Positions 1 through 9,129 are shown, numbered from the stretch's first letter. The stretch is 64,000 bases of DNA from Burkholderia savannae (GCF_001524445.2 NZ_CP013418.1:1860001-1924000), one strand, 5' to 3'. The notes: generated by a model from the letters alone, not told the origin. Made by a program: numbers and translations.

Positions 1-373
1 CGATCAGCGGAAACAGCAGCGAACCGCCGCCCGTCATCTGCACGCCGGGCAGCACGCGCGCGAGATCGAGCGTGTTCGCGATCTGCGCGTCGTCGAGCGC
101 CGGCTGCTCGACGACGACCGCCGCGCCGTTGAGGGTCGCGAGCGGCTGATCGCGCTTGCTCGCGGTGACGGTCACCGCGGACAGCTCGGTGGCCTGCGCC
201 GCGCCGGGCGGCAAGCCGGCCCGAGCCGGAGCGCCGTCCGGCCGCTGCGCCGGCGATGCGTCGGCCGCGCTTGCGCGGGCGATGCCCGCCAAAGAAATGA
301 GAGAAACCGCTACTGCCGTTGCAAAGGCGTTCGACGCCTGGAGCCTGCCCCGCCAGGCCCGCTGATACCGCAT
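1..373 (-). CDS. TonB-dependent siderophore receptor, FyuA-like (5' part only)
   Basis: Outer-membrane receptor that would import the ferric siderophore made by the adjacent cluster. Only the first 124 codons lie in the window; the gene runs off at base 1. The start at 371-373 is followed by an N-terminal signal peptide (Arg-rich, then AVAVSLISLAGIARASA), a Pro/Ala-rich stretch, and a TonB-box-like ELSAVTVTASKRD. The plug domain begins with DLARVLPGVQMTGGGSLLF, which resembles the RVLPG...LF segment of the yersiniabactin receptor FyuA rather than a generic FecA/FhuA plug; that comparison is from memory. It is divergent from the AraC-type regulator, sharing a 285-bp promoter region with a Fur box. 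Receptor identity is secure, the FyuA assignment is inferred from context plus this short segment. Confidence 0.82.
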   Translation of the reverse strand, partial: MRYQRAWRGRLQASNAFATAVAVSLISLAGIARASAADASPAQRPDGAPARAGLPPGAAQATELSAVTVTASKRDQPLATLNGAAVVVEQPALDDAQIANTLDLARVLPGVQMTGGGSLLFPLI

Positions 374-572
374 GAAACACACTCCTTGATGATCTCGTAG
401 GACGGCCGGCGGACTCCTCGTGCGATCGTGCCTCACGAGCAATCCCGTGTCGTCGTGGGCGCGCGCCATGACGAGACGAAGCCGTCGCGCGCCCGAGGGC
501 GCGTGAAGCCGCCGAAACCGACCGGCTCTCCCGGAATGAGCGAATCGTCTCGACGGCGGCGACTGGAATTGC

Positions 573-591
573 AATAATGATAACAATTCTC
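573..591. promoter_or_regulatory. Fur box 1
   Basis: The 19-mer at 573-591 matches the E. coli Fur consensus GATAATGATAATCATTATC at 15 of 19 positions (mismatches at 573, 584, 585 and 589). It sits between the divergent receptor and AraC regulator genes, so iron repression of one or both is expected. Matches were counted by eye; binding is inferred. Confidence 0.75.
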
Positions 592-603
592 ATTTACATT
601 GCC

Positions 604-635
604 ACCCCGATCGGATCGACTTCTACCCCGATCGG
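604..635. promoter_or_regulatory. 21-bp-spaced direct repeats, candidate AraC-regulator site
   Basis: Two identical 11-mers, ACCCCGATCGG, begin at 604 and 625, a spacing of two helical turns. AraC-family activators commonly bind direct half-sites with this spacing. The repeats lie directly downstream of the Fur box and just upstream of the regulator start, which fits autoregulation as described for YbtA. A related sequence, ACCCG-TTT-CGGGT, occurs at about 1811-1823 in front of the biosynthetic operon. Assignment to this regulator is inference. Confidence 0.5.
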
Positions 636-658
636 TATGTGCGCGGAGACGATCACCG

Positions 659-1621
659 ATGCCTGCTACCAGTCCTACGCATGCGACAACACCCGAAGTC
701 GCGATATCGACGCTGCTCGCGGATTCCACGCCGCCCCCCGAATCCGCGCCCGACTGCCGGCTGCTGCGCGTCGCGTTGCAGGACGGCATCGACGTGCTCG
801 TCTGGCAAGGCGAGCTGCGGCAGCCGGTCTCGATGAACCTTCGCGACGACTGGGGCCGCGTGCATTTCTGTTGCGCGCTGCAGGGCCGCTCGCGCTTCTC
901 GATCGACACCGGCGTCCGCGAAACCGAGCATGTGCTGTCGGCGGGCACGGGATGCATCAGCTACACGCCCGATTGCAGCGGCCGCGCGATGCATGCGGGC
1001 CGAATCGAAAGCGTGACCGTGTCGATCCGGCCGGATCTCGTGCGCGAGCTCGCGCCCGATCTCGACACGGCGCTTCAGCGCAAGCTCGATTCGGCGCGCT
1101 GTTGCGCGCCATGCCGATGCGACGCCGAGATGCGCGCGACCGCGCAGGCGCTGAGCCATGCGCTGCAAGACAGGCATCGATGCGCGCAGGGCCGCTCGGG
1201 CCGCCCGTCGCTGTGGCTGCTCGGGCAGAGCCTCGCGCTCGCGAGCCTCGTGATCGAGGCGCACGGCGAGCCCGCGCAGCACGCGTGGCCGCTGCCGGCC
1301 GCGGACCGGCAAAAGCTGCTGCGCGCGCGCGATCTGCTGCTCGCGGATCTGAGCCGCGCGCCGACGATCGCGGCGCTCGCCAAGGAAACGGGGCTCAGCG
1401 TGCTCAAGCTCAAGCGCGGCTTTCGCCAGTTGTTCGATCACAGCGTCTACGGGCTCTTCCAGCACGAGCGGATGCACGAGGCGCGCCGTCGGCTGGCGTG
1501 CGCCGACATGCCGGTGATGACCGTCGCCGCCGACATGGGCTACGCGAACGCGAGCCATTTCACGGCGGCGTTCCAGAAGCAGTTCGGCGTCAACCCGTCG
1601 GCGTTCAAGCATCGCCGCTGA
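659..1621 (+). CDS. AraC-family transcriptional regulator, YbtA/PchR-like
   Basis: Likely siderophore-responsive activator of the receptor and biosynthetic operon. The 320-residue protein has a variable N-terminal sensor half and a C-terminal double helix-turn-helix (about residues 215-320) ending in the classical AraC signature AADMGYANASHFTAAFQKQFG. The start at 659 (MPATSPTHATTP) is chosen over an upstream ATG at 599, which would overlap the Fur box and repeats and give an unusual Arg-rich leader. Position between the divergent receptor and the synthetase operon is the same as ybtA in yersiniabactin loci and pchR in pyochelin loci. Regulation by Fur is suggested by the box at 573-591. Which siderophore it senses is not visible in the sequence. 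Confidence 0.88.
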   Translation: MPATSPTHATTPEVAISTLLADSTPPPESAPDCRLLRVALQDGIDVLVWQGELRQPVSMNLRDDWGRVHFCCALQGRSRFSIDTGVRETEHVLSAGTGCISYTPDCSGRAMHAGRIESVTVSIRPDLVRELAPDLDTALQRKLDSARCCAPCRCDAEMRATAQALSHALQDRHRCAQGRSGRPSLWLLGQSLALASLVIEAHGEPAQHAWPLPAADRQKLLRARDLLLADLSRAPTIAALAKETGLSVLKLKRGFRQLFDHSVYGLFQHERMHEARRRLACADMPVMTVAADMGYANASHFTAAFQKQFGVNPSAFKHRR

Positions 1622-2055
1622 CGATTCGTCCGGCGACATCCGGGCCTTGCGCGATATCCGCATGACGCGCTCTTTCGCGGCATCGCCCGTCGCTGTCCGC
1701 ACCCCGGCTGCGCCCTCCCCCCCCTCTTTTCGCCCGATGCGGATGCCGCGCCATCCGTGTCGGGCGAGCGTTTTTCGGCGGCGGCCGGATACCGATACGA
1801 GCGCAAATAAACCCGTTTCGGGTAGAGGCTCTAAACAATAACGCTTATCGTTCTCAATAATAAGAAGCACGACAAATCGAGGCAGCGCGCGTCGCACAGC
1901 GCCGTTGCACTCGGGGCAGGCAGACGATGGCTCGCCGATCCTCAAACGGATCTTTCAGGCGGCCGCCGATCGATTGCGCGTGTCGCTCGAAGGCCGCGCG
2001 CGGGTTCGTCTGTCCCGAGTCTTGTCGCTTGCGTGGCGTTACCGACGAGGGATTC
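1622..2055. promoter_or_regulatory. Promoter/leader region of the siderophore biosynthetic operon
   Basis: The 434-bp gap carries an AT-rich stretch around 1800-1870 with a Fur-like box (1837-1855) and the dyad ACCCG-TTT-CGGGT at about 1811-1823. This is the only plausible promoter for the genes that follow as one unit up to 25081. An in-frame ATG at 1927 could extend the first gene, but the leader it would encode looks non-protein-like. Confidence 0.6.
1837..1855. promoter_or_regulatory. Fur box 2
   Basis: The 19-mer at 1837-1855 matches the Fur consensus at 13 of 19 positions and is followed by a further AT-rich run. It lies about 200 bp before the first gene of the biosynthetic operon, so the operon is probably iron-repressed separately from the regulator gene. 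Weaker than box 1. Confidence 0.6.
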
Positions 2056-2499
2056 ATGAACGACTTCATCGACACCCGATCCTGGCCGCTCGTGTATCTG
2101 CACATGCCCGCGCAGGTGCCCGATACGGAGGCGGATGCACGGCTCGCGCAGTTCAAGGCGCTGTACGCGCGCGCCGAGCCGTTCGTGCTGGTGATGGACG
2201 GCGAGGAGCTGCCGCGTCATTCGCCGCGCTTCGTATCCGCGTATGTTCAATGGAGTCGCGACAACGCCGAGCAGCAGCGGCTGTGCGCCGGCGCGATCCG
2301 CATCGAGGCGGACGGCGCGCGGCGGCGCGTCTATGAAGACAAGGCCCGCGCGTGGGACCGCGCCGGGCATGCGCCCTACCCGTTTCGCATCGCCGCGACG
2401 CACGTCGAAGCGCGCGCACAGGCGCAGGCGTGGCTTGAACAGGGCGGCGGCCGCGCGCGAACGCCGGCCGCGCCGCGCGCCGCGCGCAGAAGTCCGTAG
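2056..2499 (+). CDS. Small conserved-looking protein at the head of the siderophore operon, unknown function
   Basis: A 147-residue soluble protein without signal peptide or membrane segment. I do not recognise it. It starts MNDFIDTRSWPLVYLHMPAQ, has a central LVMDGEELPRHSPRFVSAYV segment and an Ala/Arg-rich C-terminus. The alternation of hydrophobic strands and helices (PLVYLHM, PFVLVMDG, CAGAIRIEADG, PFRIAATHVEARA) is reminiscent of small STAS/SpoIIAA-like alpha-beta folds, but that is an impression only. The start at 2056 is preferred to 1927 because the intervening codons are Arg/Cys/Pro-rich. It is the first gene after the Fur-box promoter and is 225 bp ahead of the NRPS, so it is probably co-expressed. 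A role in the siderophore pathway is inferred only from position; no counterpart is known to me in the enteric ybt operon. Confidence 0.6.
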   Translation: MNDFIDTRSWPLVYLHMPAQVPDTEADARLAQFKALYARAEPFVLVMDGEELPRHSPRFVSAYVQWSRDNAEQQRLCAGAIRIEADGARRRVYEDKARAWDRAGHAPYPFRIAATHVEARAQAQAWLEQGGGRARTPAAPRAARRSP

Positions 2500-2724
2500 C
2501 GCCGCGAGAGCGAACGCCGCGCCGAGTTGACCGGCGCACGGCGCCGCACGTGCCGCGGCAGCCGACGCGCCTCGTCACGCGAGCGTTTCCGCCCCCCCAT
2601 CCGAATACCGGCGACCGCACGACGCGTCGCGCCATCGCCCGCCAACGGGCGGCGGCGCGACGCGCCGGCGGAGCGTCCTTGCGTTCCGGGATTTCGCATT
2701 CCAACCGACTCGAGAGCTTCATTC

Positions 2725-5700
2725 ATGTCCGACCTTCACACGAGCCTCGCCTCCGATCCCGCCGCCGAAGCCGACCGCGTCGCGCTCGACGGCGCATCGC
2801 TGCGCGCCGAGCTTGCCGCTGAACTTGCCGCCGATCTGTCCGTCGAGCCCGAACGGCTCGACGCCGACGCGAACCTGCTGCAGCTCGGCCTCGACTCGAT
2901 GCGCCTGATGGCGTGGCTGAACCGGCTGCGCTCGCGCGGCCATACGCTGACGCTGCGCGAGCTGTACCGCGAGCCGACGCTCGCCGGCTGGCTCGCGCTG
3001 ATGCGGCGCAGCCCTGCGCGCGCCGTCGAGCGGCCCGCCGCGCCGCGCTCGTGGCCGACGATGCGCGACGGCGAAGCGTTCGCGCTGACGCCCGTTCAGC
3101 ATGCGTATCTCGTCGGCCGCTCCGCGCAGCAGCCGCTCGGCGGCGTCGGCTGCCATCTGTATCAGGAATTCGACGGCGCGGGGCTCACGCCCGACAGGCT
3201 GGAATCCGCCGTGCGCGCGCTGATCGCCCGTCATCCGATGCTGAGCGTCGCGTTCCGCGCGGACGGCAGCCAGCAATGGCGCGCGCGCTCGAGCTGGCCC
3301 GGCGTCGCCGTGCACGACTTGCGCGAATGCGGCGAAGCGGCGCGCGACGCTGCGCTCGCCGCGTTGCGCGAACGCCTCGGCCATCGCGTGCTCGACGTCG
3401 AGCACGGCGAGACGTTCGACTTCCAGCTGTCGCTGCTGCCGGGCGGGCGGCATCGCCTGCATGTCGATCTCGATCTGCTCGTGCTCGACGCGGCGAGCTT
3501 CACGCTCGTGTTCGACGAACTCGCGGCGCTCGTCGGCGGCCGCGCGCTGCCGGACGTCGGCGGCGGCGGCTACGACTTTCGCGGCTACGTCGCGCAACTG
3601 GCGCACGACGGCGCGGCCGCGCGCGACGCCGCGCAACGCTACTGGCGCGCGAAGCTGCCCGCGCTGCCCGCCGCGCCGCGACTGCCGCTCGCGCAGGAGC
3701 CCGAGCGCGTCGCGCCGGTGCGCTTCCGCCGCCGCCGCGCGGAGCTCGTCGACGCCGACTGGCGCGCGTTCAAGGCGCACGCGAGCGCATCCGGCGTCAC
3801 GCCGACGATGGCGCTCGCGACGTGCTTCGGCGCGGTGCTCGCGCGCTGGAGCGGCGAGCCGCGCCTGCTGCTGAATCTGACGCTGTTCGACCGCGAGCCG
3901 CTCGATCCGGCCGTCGAGCGGATGATCGCCGATTTCACCAACATCCTGCTGATCGATCTGGCCGCCGAAGGCGAGCCGTTCGACGCGCTCGCGCGCGAGA
4001 ATCAGGCGACCTTCGCCGACGCCTACGAGCATCGCCGCTGGTCCGGCGTCGAGCTGCTGCGCGAGCTGCGCAAGGCGCAACGCCATCCGTACGGCGCGCC
4101 CGTCGTGTTCACGAGCAATCTCGGCCGGCCGCTGTACGGCCGCGACACCGCCGCGGCGCTCGGCGAGCCCGCGTGGGGCATCTCGCAGACGCCGCAGGTG
4201 TGGATCGACCATCTCGCGTTCGAGCACGGCGCGTCGGCGTGGCTGCAATGGGACAGCATCGACGCGCTGTTTCCGCCGGGCCTCGTCGACGCGCTGTTCG
4301 ACGCGTACGTCGCGCTCGTGCGGCGCCTCGTGCGCGAGCCCGACGCATGGCGCAAGCCGCTGCCCGATCCGATGCCCGACGCGCAGCGCGCGGCTCGCGC
4401 GCGCGCGAACGACACCGCGCGGCCGGTGCCGGAAGGCCGCCTGCACGACGGCTTCTTCGACGCGGCCGCGCGCACGCCCGACGCCGTCGCGCTGATCCAT
4501 CGCGACGCGCGGCTCAGCTTTGCGACGCTCGCCGAGCAGGCGCGCCGCTGCGCGGGCGCGCTCGCGGCGCGCGGCGTGCGCGCGGGCGACACGGTCGCCG
4601 TCAGCATGTCGAAGGGCGTCGGGCAGATCGTCGCGGTGCTCGGCGCGCTGCACGCGGGCGCGGTCTACGTGCCCGTGCCGCTCGACCAGCCGGACGAGCG
4701 GCGCCGCAAGATCTACGACGACGCGCGCGTGAAGCTCGTGCTCGCGTGTCGCGACGATCCGTCGGCGGTCGCGGCGGCGGACGATCCGGCGCGCTACCTC
4801 GCGTGGCAGGACGCGATCGCGGCCGACGCGCTGCGCGATCCCGTCGCGGTCGATCCGCGCACGCCTGCCTACGTGATCTACACGTCCGGCTCGACCGGCA
4901 CGCCGAAGGGCGTCGTGATCCCGCATCGCGGCGCGCTCAACACGTGCGCGGAGCTCACCCGCCGCTACCGCGTCGGCGCGGGCGACCGTGTGCTCGCGCT
5001 GTCCGCGCTGCACTTCGATCTGTCGGTCTACGACATCTTCGGCGTGCTCGCGGCGGGCGGCGCGCTCGTGCTCGTCGACGAAGCGCAGCGGCGCGACCCC
5101 GCCGCGTGGTGCGAACTGATCGACCGCCATCGCGTGACCGTATGGAACAGCGTGCCCGCGCTGTTCGACATGCTGCTCACGTACGCCGACGGCTTCGCGC
5201 TCGGCGCGCCGTCGGCGCTGCGCATCGCGATGCTCTCGGGCGACTGGATCGGCCTCGACCTGCCCGCGCGCTACCGCGCGTTTCGCGCCGACGGCGAGCT
5301 CGTAGCAATGGGCGGCGCGACCGAGGCGTCGATCTGGTCGAACGCATACGACGTCGGCGACGTGCCGCCGCAATGGCGCTCGATCCCCTATGGCTTTCCG
5401 CTCGCGAACCAGCGCTACCGCGTCGTCGACGAGCAGCGCCGCGATTGCCCGGACTGGGTGCCGGGCGAGCTGTGGATCGGCGGCGAAGGCGTCGCGCTCG
5501 GCTACTTCAACGACGCCGAGCGAACGGCGCGGCAGTTCGTCGACGACGCGAACGGGCGCTGGTATCGGACGGGCGATCTCGGCTGCTACTGGCCCGACGG
5601 CACGCTCGAGTTTCTCGGCCGGCGCGACAAGCAGGTGAAGATCGGCGGCTATCGGATCGAACTCGGCGAGATCGACGCGGCGCTCAATCGCATTGACGGC

Positions 5701-8700
5701 GTCAAGACCGGCATCGCGCTCGCGCTCGGCGAACGCGACAAATCGCTCGCCGCGTTCGTCGTGCCGTCGGGCGACGCGCTGTTCGACGAACGGCGCGCCG
5801 ATCCGGCATGGCCGTCCGACTTTCGCGCATGGTTCGCGCCGCCGGACGCATCCGGCATCGCGCGAAGCGCCGATGCGGATGCGAATGCGAACGGCGACGA
5901 CGCCCGCTCCGCCGATGTCGATGTCGATGTCGATGCCGACACCGGCGGCGACCCGCGCGCGAACGCCGCCGCCTGCGACGCCCCCGCCGCGATCGCGAAA
6001 TCCGATGCGGACGTCGAGCGCCTCGTCGCCGATTTCCTGCACGACCATCTGCAACGCGAAGGCGTGAACTTCGACACGCCGCTCGACGTCGACGCGGCGC
6101 TCGCGCGATACGGCGCGCAGCCGGCGTGGCGCGCGCTGTTCGCACGCTGGCTCGCGCTGCTCGCCGCGCACGGCCGCGTCGCCGAAGAGCGCGGCGCATA
6201 CCGCCGCGGCCCGCGCCACGACGGCGCGCGCCGCCGGCCGCGCGCCGACGATCCGCTGTTCACGACCGCGGACGCGCTGCTCGCCCACCACGACGCGCTC
6301 GCCGCGATCCTGCGCGGGCAACGCCCGGCGCACACGCTGCTCGATCACCCGTTCTGGTCGCCGGAATCGCTGCTGCTGCGCAGCGACGGCGCCGGACGGA
6401 CGATCGACGCGCTCGCCGCCGCGCTCGCGGCGCTGTCCCGCACGCTCGCGCGGCCCGTGCGACTCGTCGAGACCGGCGCGCGCAGCGGCATGTTCGGCGA
6501 GGCGCTGCTGCGCCGTCTCGACGCGCGGCAGCTCACCTACACGGCTATCGACGCATCGCAGGACATGGTGCTGCGCGCCCAGGCGCGCCTCGCCGAATTC
6601 CCGCATGCGCAAGCGCGGCGCGCGGACCCCGCGGCGCTGAAGGACCTCGCGCACGCCGCGGACGCGATCTGGGCCAACAACGCGCTGCACCGCCTCGGCG
6701 AGCCCGCGCTCGGCGAACTCGCCGCGCTGGCCGCGCCGTCGGCGCTCGTCTACGTGACCGAGCTGCGTCGCGCGTCGGCGCTCGCGCTCGTCAGCGCCGA
6801 CCTGCTCGCGCACGGCGCAGCCGCGCAGCACGGCCTGCGCGGCGCGCAAGACTGGCGGCGCGCGTTCGACGCGCGCGGGCTCGCGTGCGAGCAGGCGGAC
6901 GACATCGGCGCGCACCAGCGCTTCGTGCTGCGCGCGCCCGCCGTCGTGCGCACGCCCGATCCGCGCAAGCTGAGCGAAGCGCTCGCCGCGCAGCTGCCGT
7001 CGTACATGCTGCCGCAGCGCCTGCATTTCATCGACGCGTTGCCGCTCACCGCGAACGGCAAGATCGATCACAAGGCGCTCCTCTCGCACTGCGCGCCCGC
7101 CGCTGCCGACGCCGCCGACGCCGCGCGGCAAGCGCCGCAGGGCGAAATCGAGACGGCCGTCGCCGACGTGTGGCGACGCCTGCTGCAGATCGATGCCGTG
7201 CATCGGCACAGCCACTTCCTGCAACTCGGCGGCGACAGCCTGCTCGCGACGCGCGTGATCGGCGAGCTCGATCGGGCCGGCTACGCGGCGCGGCTCGGCG
7301 ATCTGTTCGACTACCCGACGCTCGCCGCCTTCGCCGCGACGCTGCGCCCGCGCGCCGAGCCGGCGGCCGCCGCGTTGCGGCGCGACGCCGCGTCGCGCTT
7401 CGCGCCGTTCCCGCTCACGAACGTCCAGCAGGCGTATCTGGTCGGCCGCCAGGCCGGCTTCGCGCTCGGCGGCGTCGGCTCGCACTTCTTCGTCGAATTC
7501 GAAGTCGAGCGGCTCGACGTCGCGCGTTTCGAGGCGGCGTGGAACCGCCTGATCGCGCGTCACGACATGCTGCGCGCGGTCGTGCGCGACGGCCGGCAGC
7601 AAGTGCTCGCCGACGCGCCGCCGTTCGTCCTCGCGCGCCATCGCGTCGCGAGCCTCGATGGTCCCGACGCAATCGCGCTGCGCGAGCGGCTCGCGCACCA
7701 GGTGCTCGACCCGGCGCGCTGGCCGGTGTTCGACGTGCAGGCGGCCGAAGACGGCGGCGCGCGCAGCCGGCTCTACGTATGCCTCGACAATCTGCTGCTC
7801 GACGGCCTCAGCATGCAGATCCTGCTCGCCGAGCTCGAACAGCTGTACGTCGCGCCCGATCGCGCGCTGCCGCCGCTCGAGATCGGTTTTCGCGATTACG
7901 TGACGCACGCCGCCGGCCGCCGCGCGAGCGAAGCGTCGCTCGCCTACTGGCGGCGCCGGCTCGACGATCTCCCGTGCGCGCCGCAACTGCCGCTTCGCCG
8001 CGCGCCCGGCGAAATCGGCACGCCGCGCTTCGCGCGCCTGTCGGCGCGGCTCACGCGCGCGCAATGGGACGCGCTGAAGGCGCGCGCCGGCGCGGCGAGC
8101 CTGACGCCGTCGGCACTGCTGCTCGCCGCGTACTCGGCCGTGCTGTCCGCGTGGAGCGCGCAGCGCGAGCTGTGCGTGAACCTCACGCTGTTCGACCGGC
8201 AGCCCGTCCATCCGCAGATCGAGCAGGTGCTCGGCGATTTCACGTCGCTGCTGCTGCTCGCGTGGCAGCCCGCGAACAACTGGCTCACGAGCGCGCAGCG
8301 ATTGCAGCAGCGGCTGTGGCAAGACCTCGCGCACCGCGACGTGTCCGCGCTTTGGGTGATGCGCCAGCTCGCGCAGCGGCACGGCCGCGCCGCCGCCGAG
8401 ATGCCCGTCGTGTTCACGAGCGCGCTCGGCTTCGAGCACGACCGCTTCCTCGCGCACGCGTCCTGGCTCGAACCGCGATGGGGCATCTCGCAGACGCCAC
8501 AGGTCTGGCTCGATCACCAGGTGTACGAATCGGAGGGCGAGCTGCGCTTCAACTGGGATGCGGTCGAAGCGCTGTTCGAGCCCGATCGGCTGCGCGCGAT
8601 GTTCGATCAGTACGTCGCGCTGCTGCAGCGGCTCGCGTCCGACGCATCGGCGTGGCGGCTGCCGCTCGACGTCCTCGTGCCGCGTGTCGGCCAGGCCGGC

Positions 8701-9129
8701 GCGCGGACGCCGCGCGGCGACGCGCCCGCCGCCGCGAACATCGCGACCGCGACGCACGCCGCGCGCTCGACGCACGCCGCCGCCGCGCCGATCGACGCAG
8801 CCCGCGGCGACACGCCCGTCGACGCCGCGCTCGTCGGCCGGCTGCGCCAGCACTTCGAGCAAACGCTCGGCCTGCCGATCGCCGCGCGGCAGAGCTTCTT
8901 CGAGGCGGGCGCGACTTCGCTCGAGCTCGTCCAATGGCACGTCAGGCTCCGGCACGCGGGCTACGCGTCGCTCGCGGTGACGGATCTCTTCACGCACGCG
9001 TCGCCGCACGCGCTCGCCGCGCATCTCGGCGGCGCGAGCGCGCCCGCCCCGGCCGACGACGCGAACCGCCGCGCGCGCCTCGATCAACGCAAGGCGAATC
9101 TGCAACGCCGGCGAGGAGCCGCCGCATGA
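2725..9129 (+). CDS. irp2: HMWP2/Irp2-like nonribosomal peptide synthetase
   Basis: A 2134-residue NRPS expected to load salicylate and add two cyclised cysteines. Domain order: aryl carrier (LGLDSM, phosphopantetheine Ser58), cyclisation domain Cy1 (from about 118; DxxxxDxxS at D250-D255-S258), adenylation domain (YTSGSTGTPKGV at about 718; YRTGDL about 946), a roughly 400-residue methyltransferase-like insertion between A8 and A10, A10 LPLTANGKID (about 1434), carrier PCP1 (GGDS, Ser1505), Cy2 (D1688-D1693-S1696), and carrier PCP2 (GATS, Ser2065). This is the order of yersiniabactin HMWP2 (2035 residues). The specificity residues read by eye are D-L-Y-N-M-S-M-I-W-K, close to the cysteine code DLYNLSLIWK. 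The inserted domain has a broken SAM motif (ETGARSG near 1249), as in epimerase-type insertions. The start at 2725 (MSDLHTSLAS) is chosen over 2527. The stop overlaps the next start (ATGA). Confidence 0.93.
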   Translation: MSDLHTSLASDPAAEADRVALDGASLRAELAAELAADLSVEPERLDADANLLQLGLDSMRLMAWLNRLRSRGHTLTLRELYREPTLAGWLALMRRSPARAVERPAAPRSWPTMRDGEAFALTPVQHAYLVGRSAQQPLGGVGCHLYQEFDGAGLTPDRLESAVRALIARHPMLSVAFRADGSQQWRARSSWPGVAVHDLRECGEAARDAALAALRERLGHRVLDVEHGETFDFQLSLLPGGRHRLHVDLDLLVLDAASFTLVFDELAALVGGRALPDVGGGGYDFRGYVAQLAHDGAAARDAAQRYWRAKLPALPAAPRLPLAQEPERVAPVRFRRRRAELVDADWRAFKAHASASGVTPTMALATCFGAVLARWSGEPRLLLNLTLFDREPLDPAVERMIADFTNILLIDLAAEGEPFDALARENQATFADAYEHRRWSGVELLRELRKAQRHPYGAPVVFTSNLGRPLYGRDTAAALGEPAWGISQTPQVWIDHLAFEHGASAWLQWDSIDALFPPGLVDALFDAYVALVRRLVREPDAWRKPLPDPMPDAQRAARARANDTARPVPEGRLHDGFFDAAARTPDAVALIHRDARLSFATLAEQARRCAGALAARGVRAGDTVAVSMSKGVGQIVAVLGALHAGAVYVPVPLDQPDERRRKIYDDARVKLVLACRDDPSAVAAADDPARYLAWQDAIAADALRDPVAVDPRTPAYVIYTSGSTGTPKGVVIPHRGALNTCAELTRRYRVGAGDRVLALSALHFDLSVYDIFGVLAAGGALVLVDEAQRRDPAAWCELIDRHRVTVWNSVPALFDMLLTYADGFALGAPSALRIAMLSGDWIGLDLPARYRAFRADGELVAMGGATEASIWSNAYDVGDVPPQWRSIPYGFPLANQRYRVVDEQRRDCPDWVPGELWIGGEGVALGYFNDAERTARQFVDDANGRWYRTGDLGCYWPDGTLEFLGRRDKQVKIGGYRIELGEIDAALNRIDGVKTGIALALGERDKSLAAFVVPSGDALFDERRADPAWPSDFRAWFAPPDASGIARSADADANANGDDARSADVDVDVDADTGGDPRANAAACDAPAAIAKSDADVERLVADFLHDHLQREGVNFDTPLDVDAALARYGAQPAWRALFARWLALLAAHGRVAEERGAYRRGPRHDGARRRPRADDPLFTTADALLAHHDALAAILRGQRPAHTLLDHPFWSPESLLLRSDGAGRTIDALAAALAALSRTLARPVRLVETGARSGMFGEALLRRLDARQLTYTAIDASQDMVLRAQARLAEFPHAQARRADPAALKDLAHAADAIWANNALHRLGEPALGELAALAAPSALVYVTELRRASALALVSADLLAHGAAAQHGLRGAQDWRRAFDARGLACEQADDIGAHQRFVLRAPAVVRTPDPRKLSEALAAQLPSYMLPQRLHFIDALPLTANGKIDHKALLSHCAPAAADAADAARQAPQGEIETAVADVWRRLLQIDAVHRHSHFLQLGGDSLLATRVIGELDRAGYAARLGDLFDYPTLAAFAATLRPRAEPAAAALRRDAASRFAPFPLTNVQQAYLVGRQAGFALGGVGSHFFVEFEVERLDVARFEAAWNRLIARHDMLRAVVRDGRQQVLADAPPFVLARHRVASLDGPDAIALRERLAHQVLDPARWPVFDVQAAEDGGARSRLYVCLDNLLLDGLSMQILLAELEQLYVAPDRALPPLEIGFRDYVTHAAGRRASEASLAYWRRRLDDLPCAPQLPLRRAPGEIGTPRFARLSARLTRAQWDALKARAGAASLTPSALLLAAYSAVLSAWSAQRELCVNLTLFDRQPVHPQIEQVLGDFTSLLLLAWQPANNWLTSAQRLQQRLWQDLAHRDVSALWVMRQLAQRHGRAAAEMPVVFTSALGFEHDRFLAHASWLEPRWGISQTPQVWLDHQVYESEGELRFNWDAVEALFEPDRLRAMFDQYVALLQRLASDASAWRLPLDVLVPRVGQAGARTPRGDAPAAANIATATHAARSTHAAAAPIDAARGDTPVDAALVGRLRQHFEQTLGLPIAARQSFFEAGATSLELVQWHVRLRHAGYASLAVTDLFTHASPHALAAHLGGASAPAPADDANRRARLDQRKANLQRRRGAAA

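Larger units (their letters stand above)
374..658. promoter_or_regulatory. Divergent iron-regulated promoter region (receptor / AraC regulator)
   Basis: This 285-bp gap separates the receptor start (373) from the regulator start (659). It holds a Fur-box-like sequence at 573-591 and two direct repeats ACCCCGATCGG at 604-614 and 625-635, exactly 21 bp apart. The AT-rich core (about 565-600) is the likely RNA polymerase entry site. No open frame of interest is seen. Confidence 0.7.

Noticed and set aside
1927..2055. Upstream extension of the small first operon gene
   Set aside because: The 43 extra codons are Arg/Ser/Cys-rich, begin in the leader right behind the Fur box and have no ribosome site.
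2719..9105. A 2128-codon open frame on the minus strand
   Set aside because: It is fully antisense to the NRPS, a known effect of very high GC at third codon positions. It has Arg/Ala/Val-rich content and no domain; the plus strand carries all NRPS motifs.
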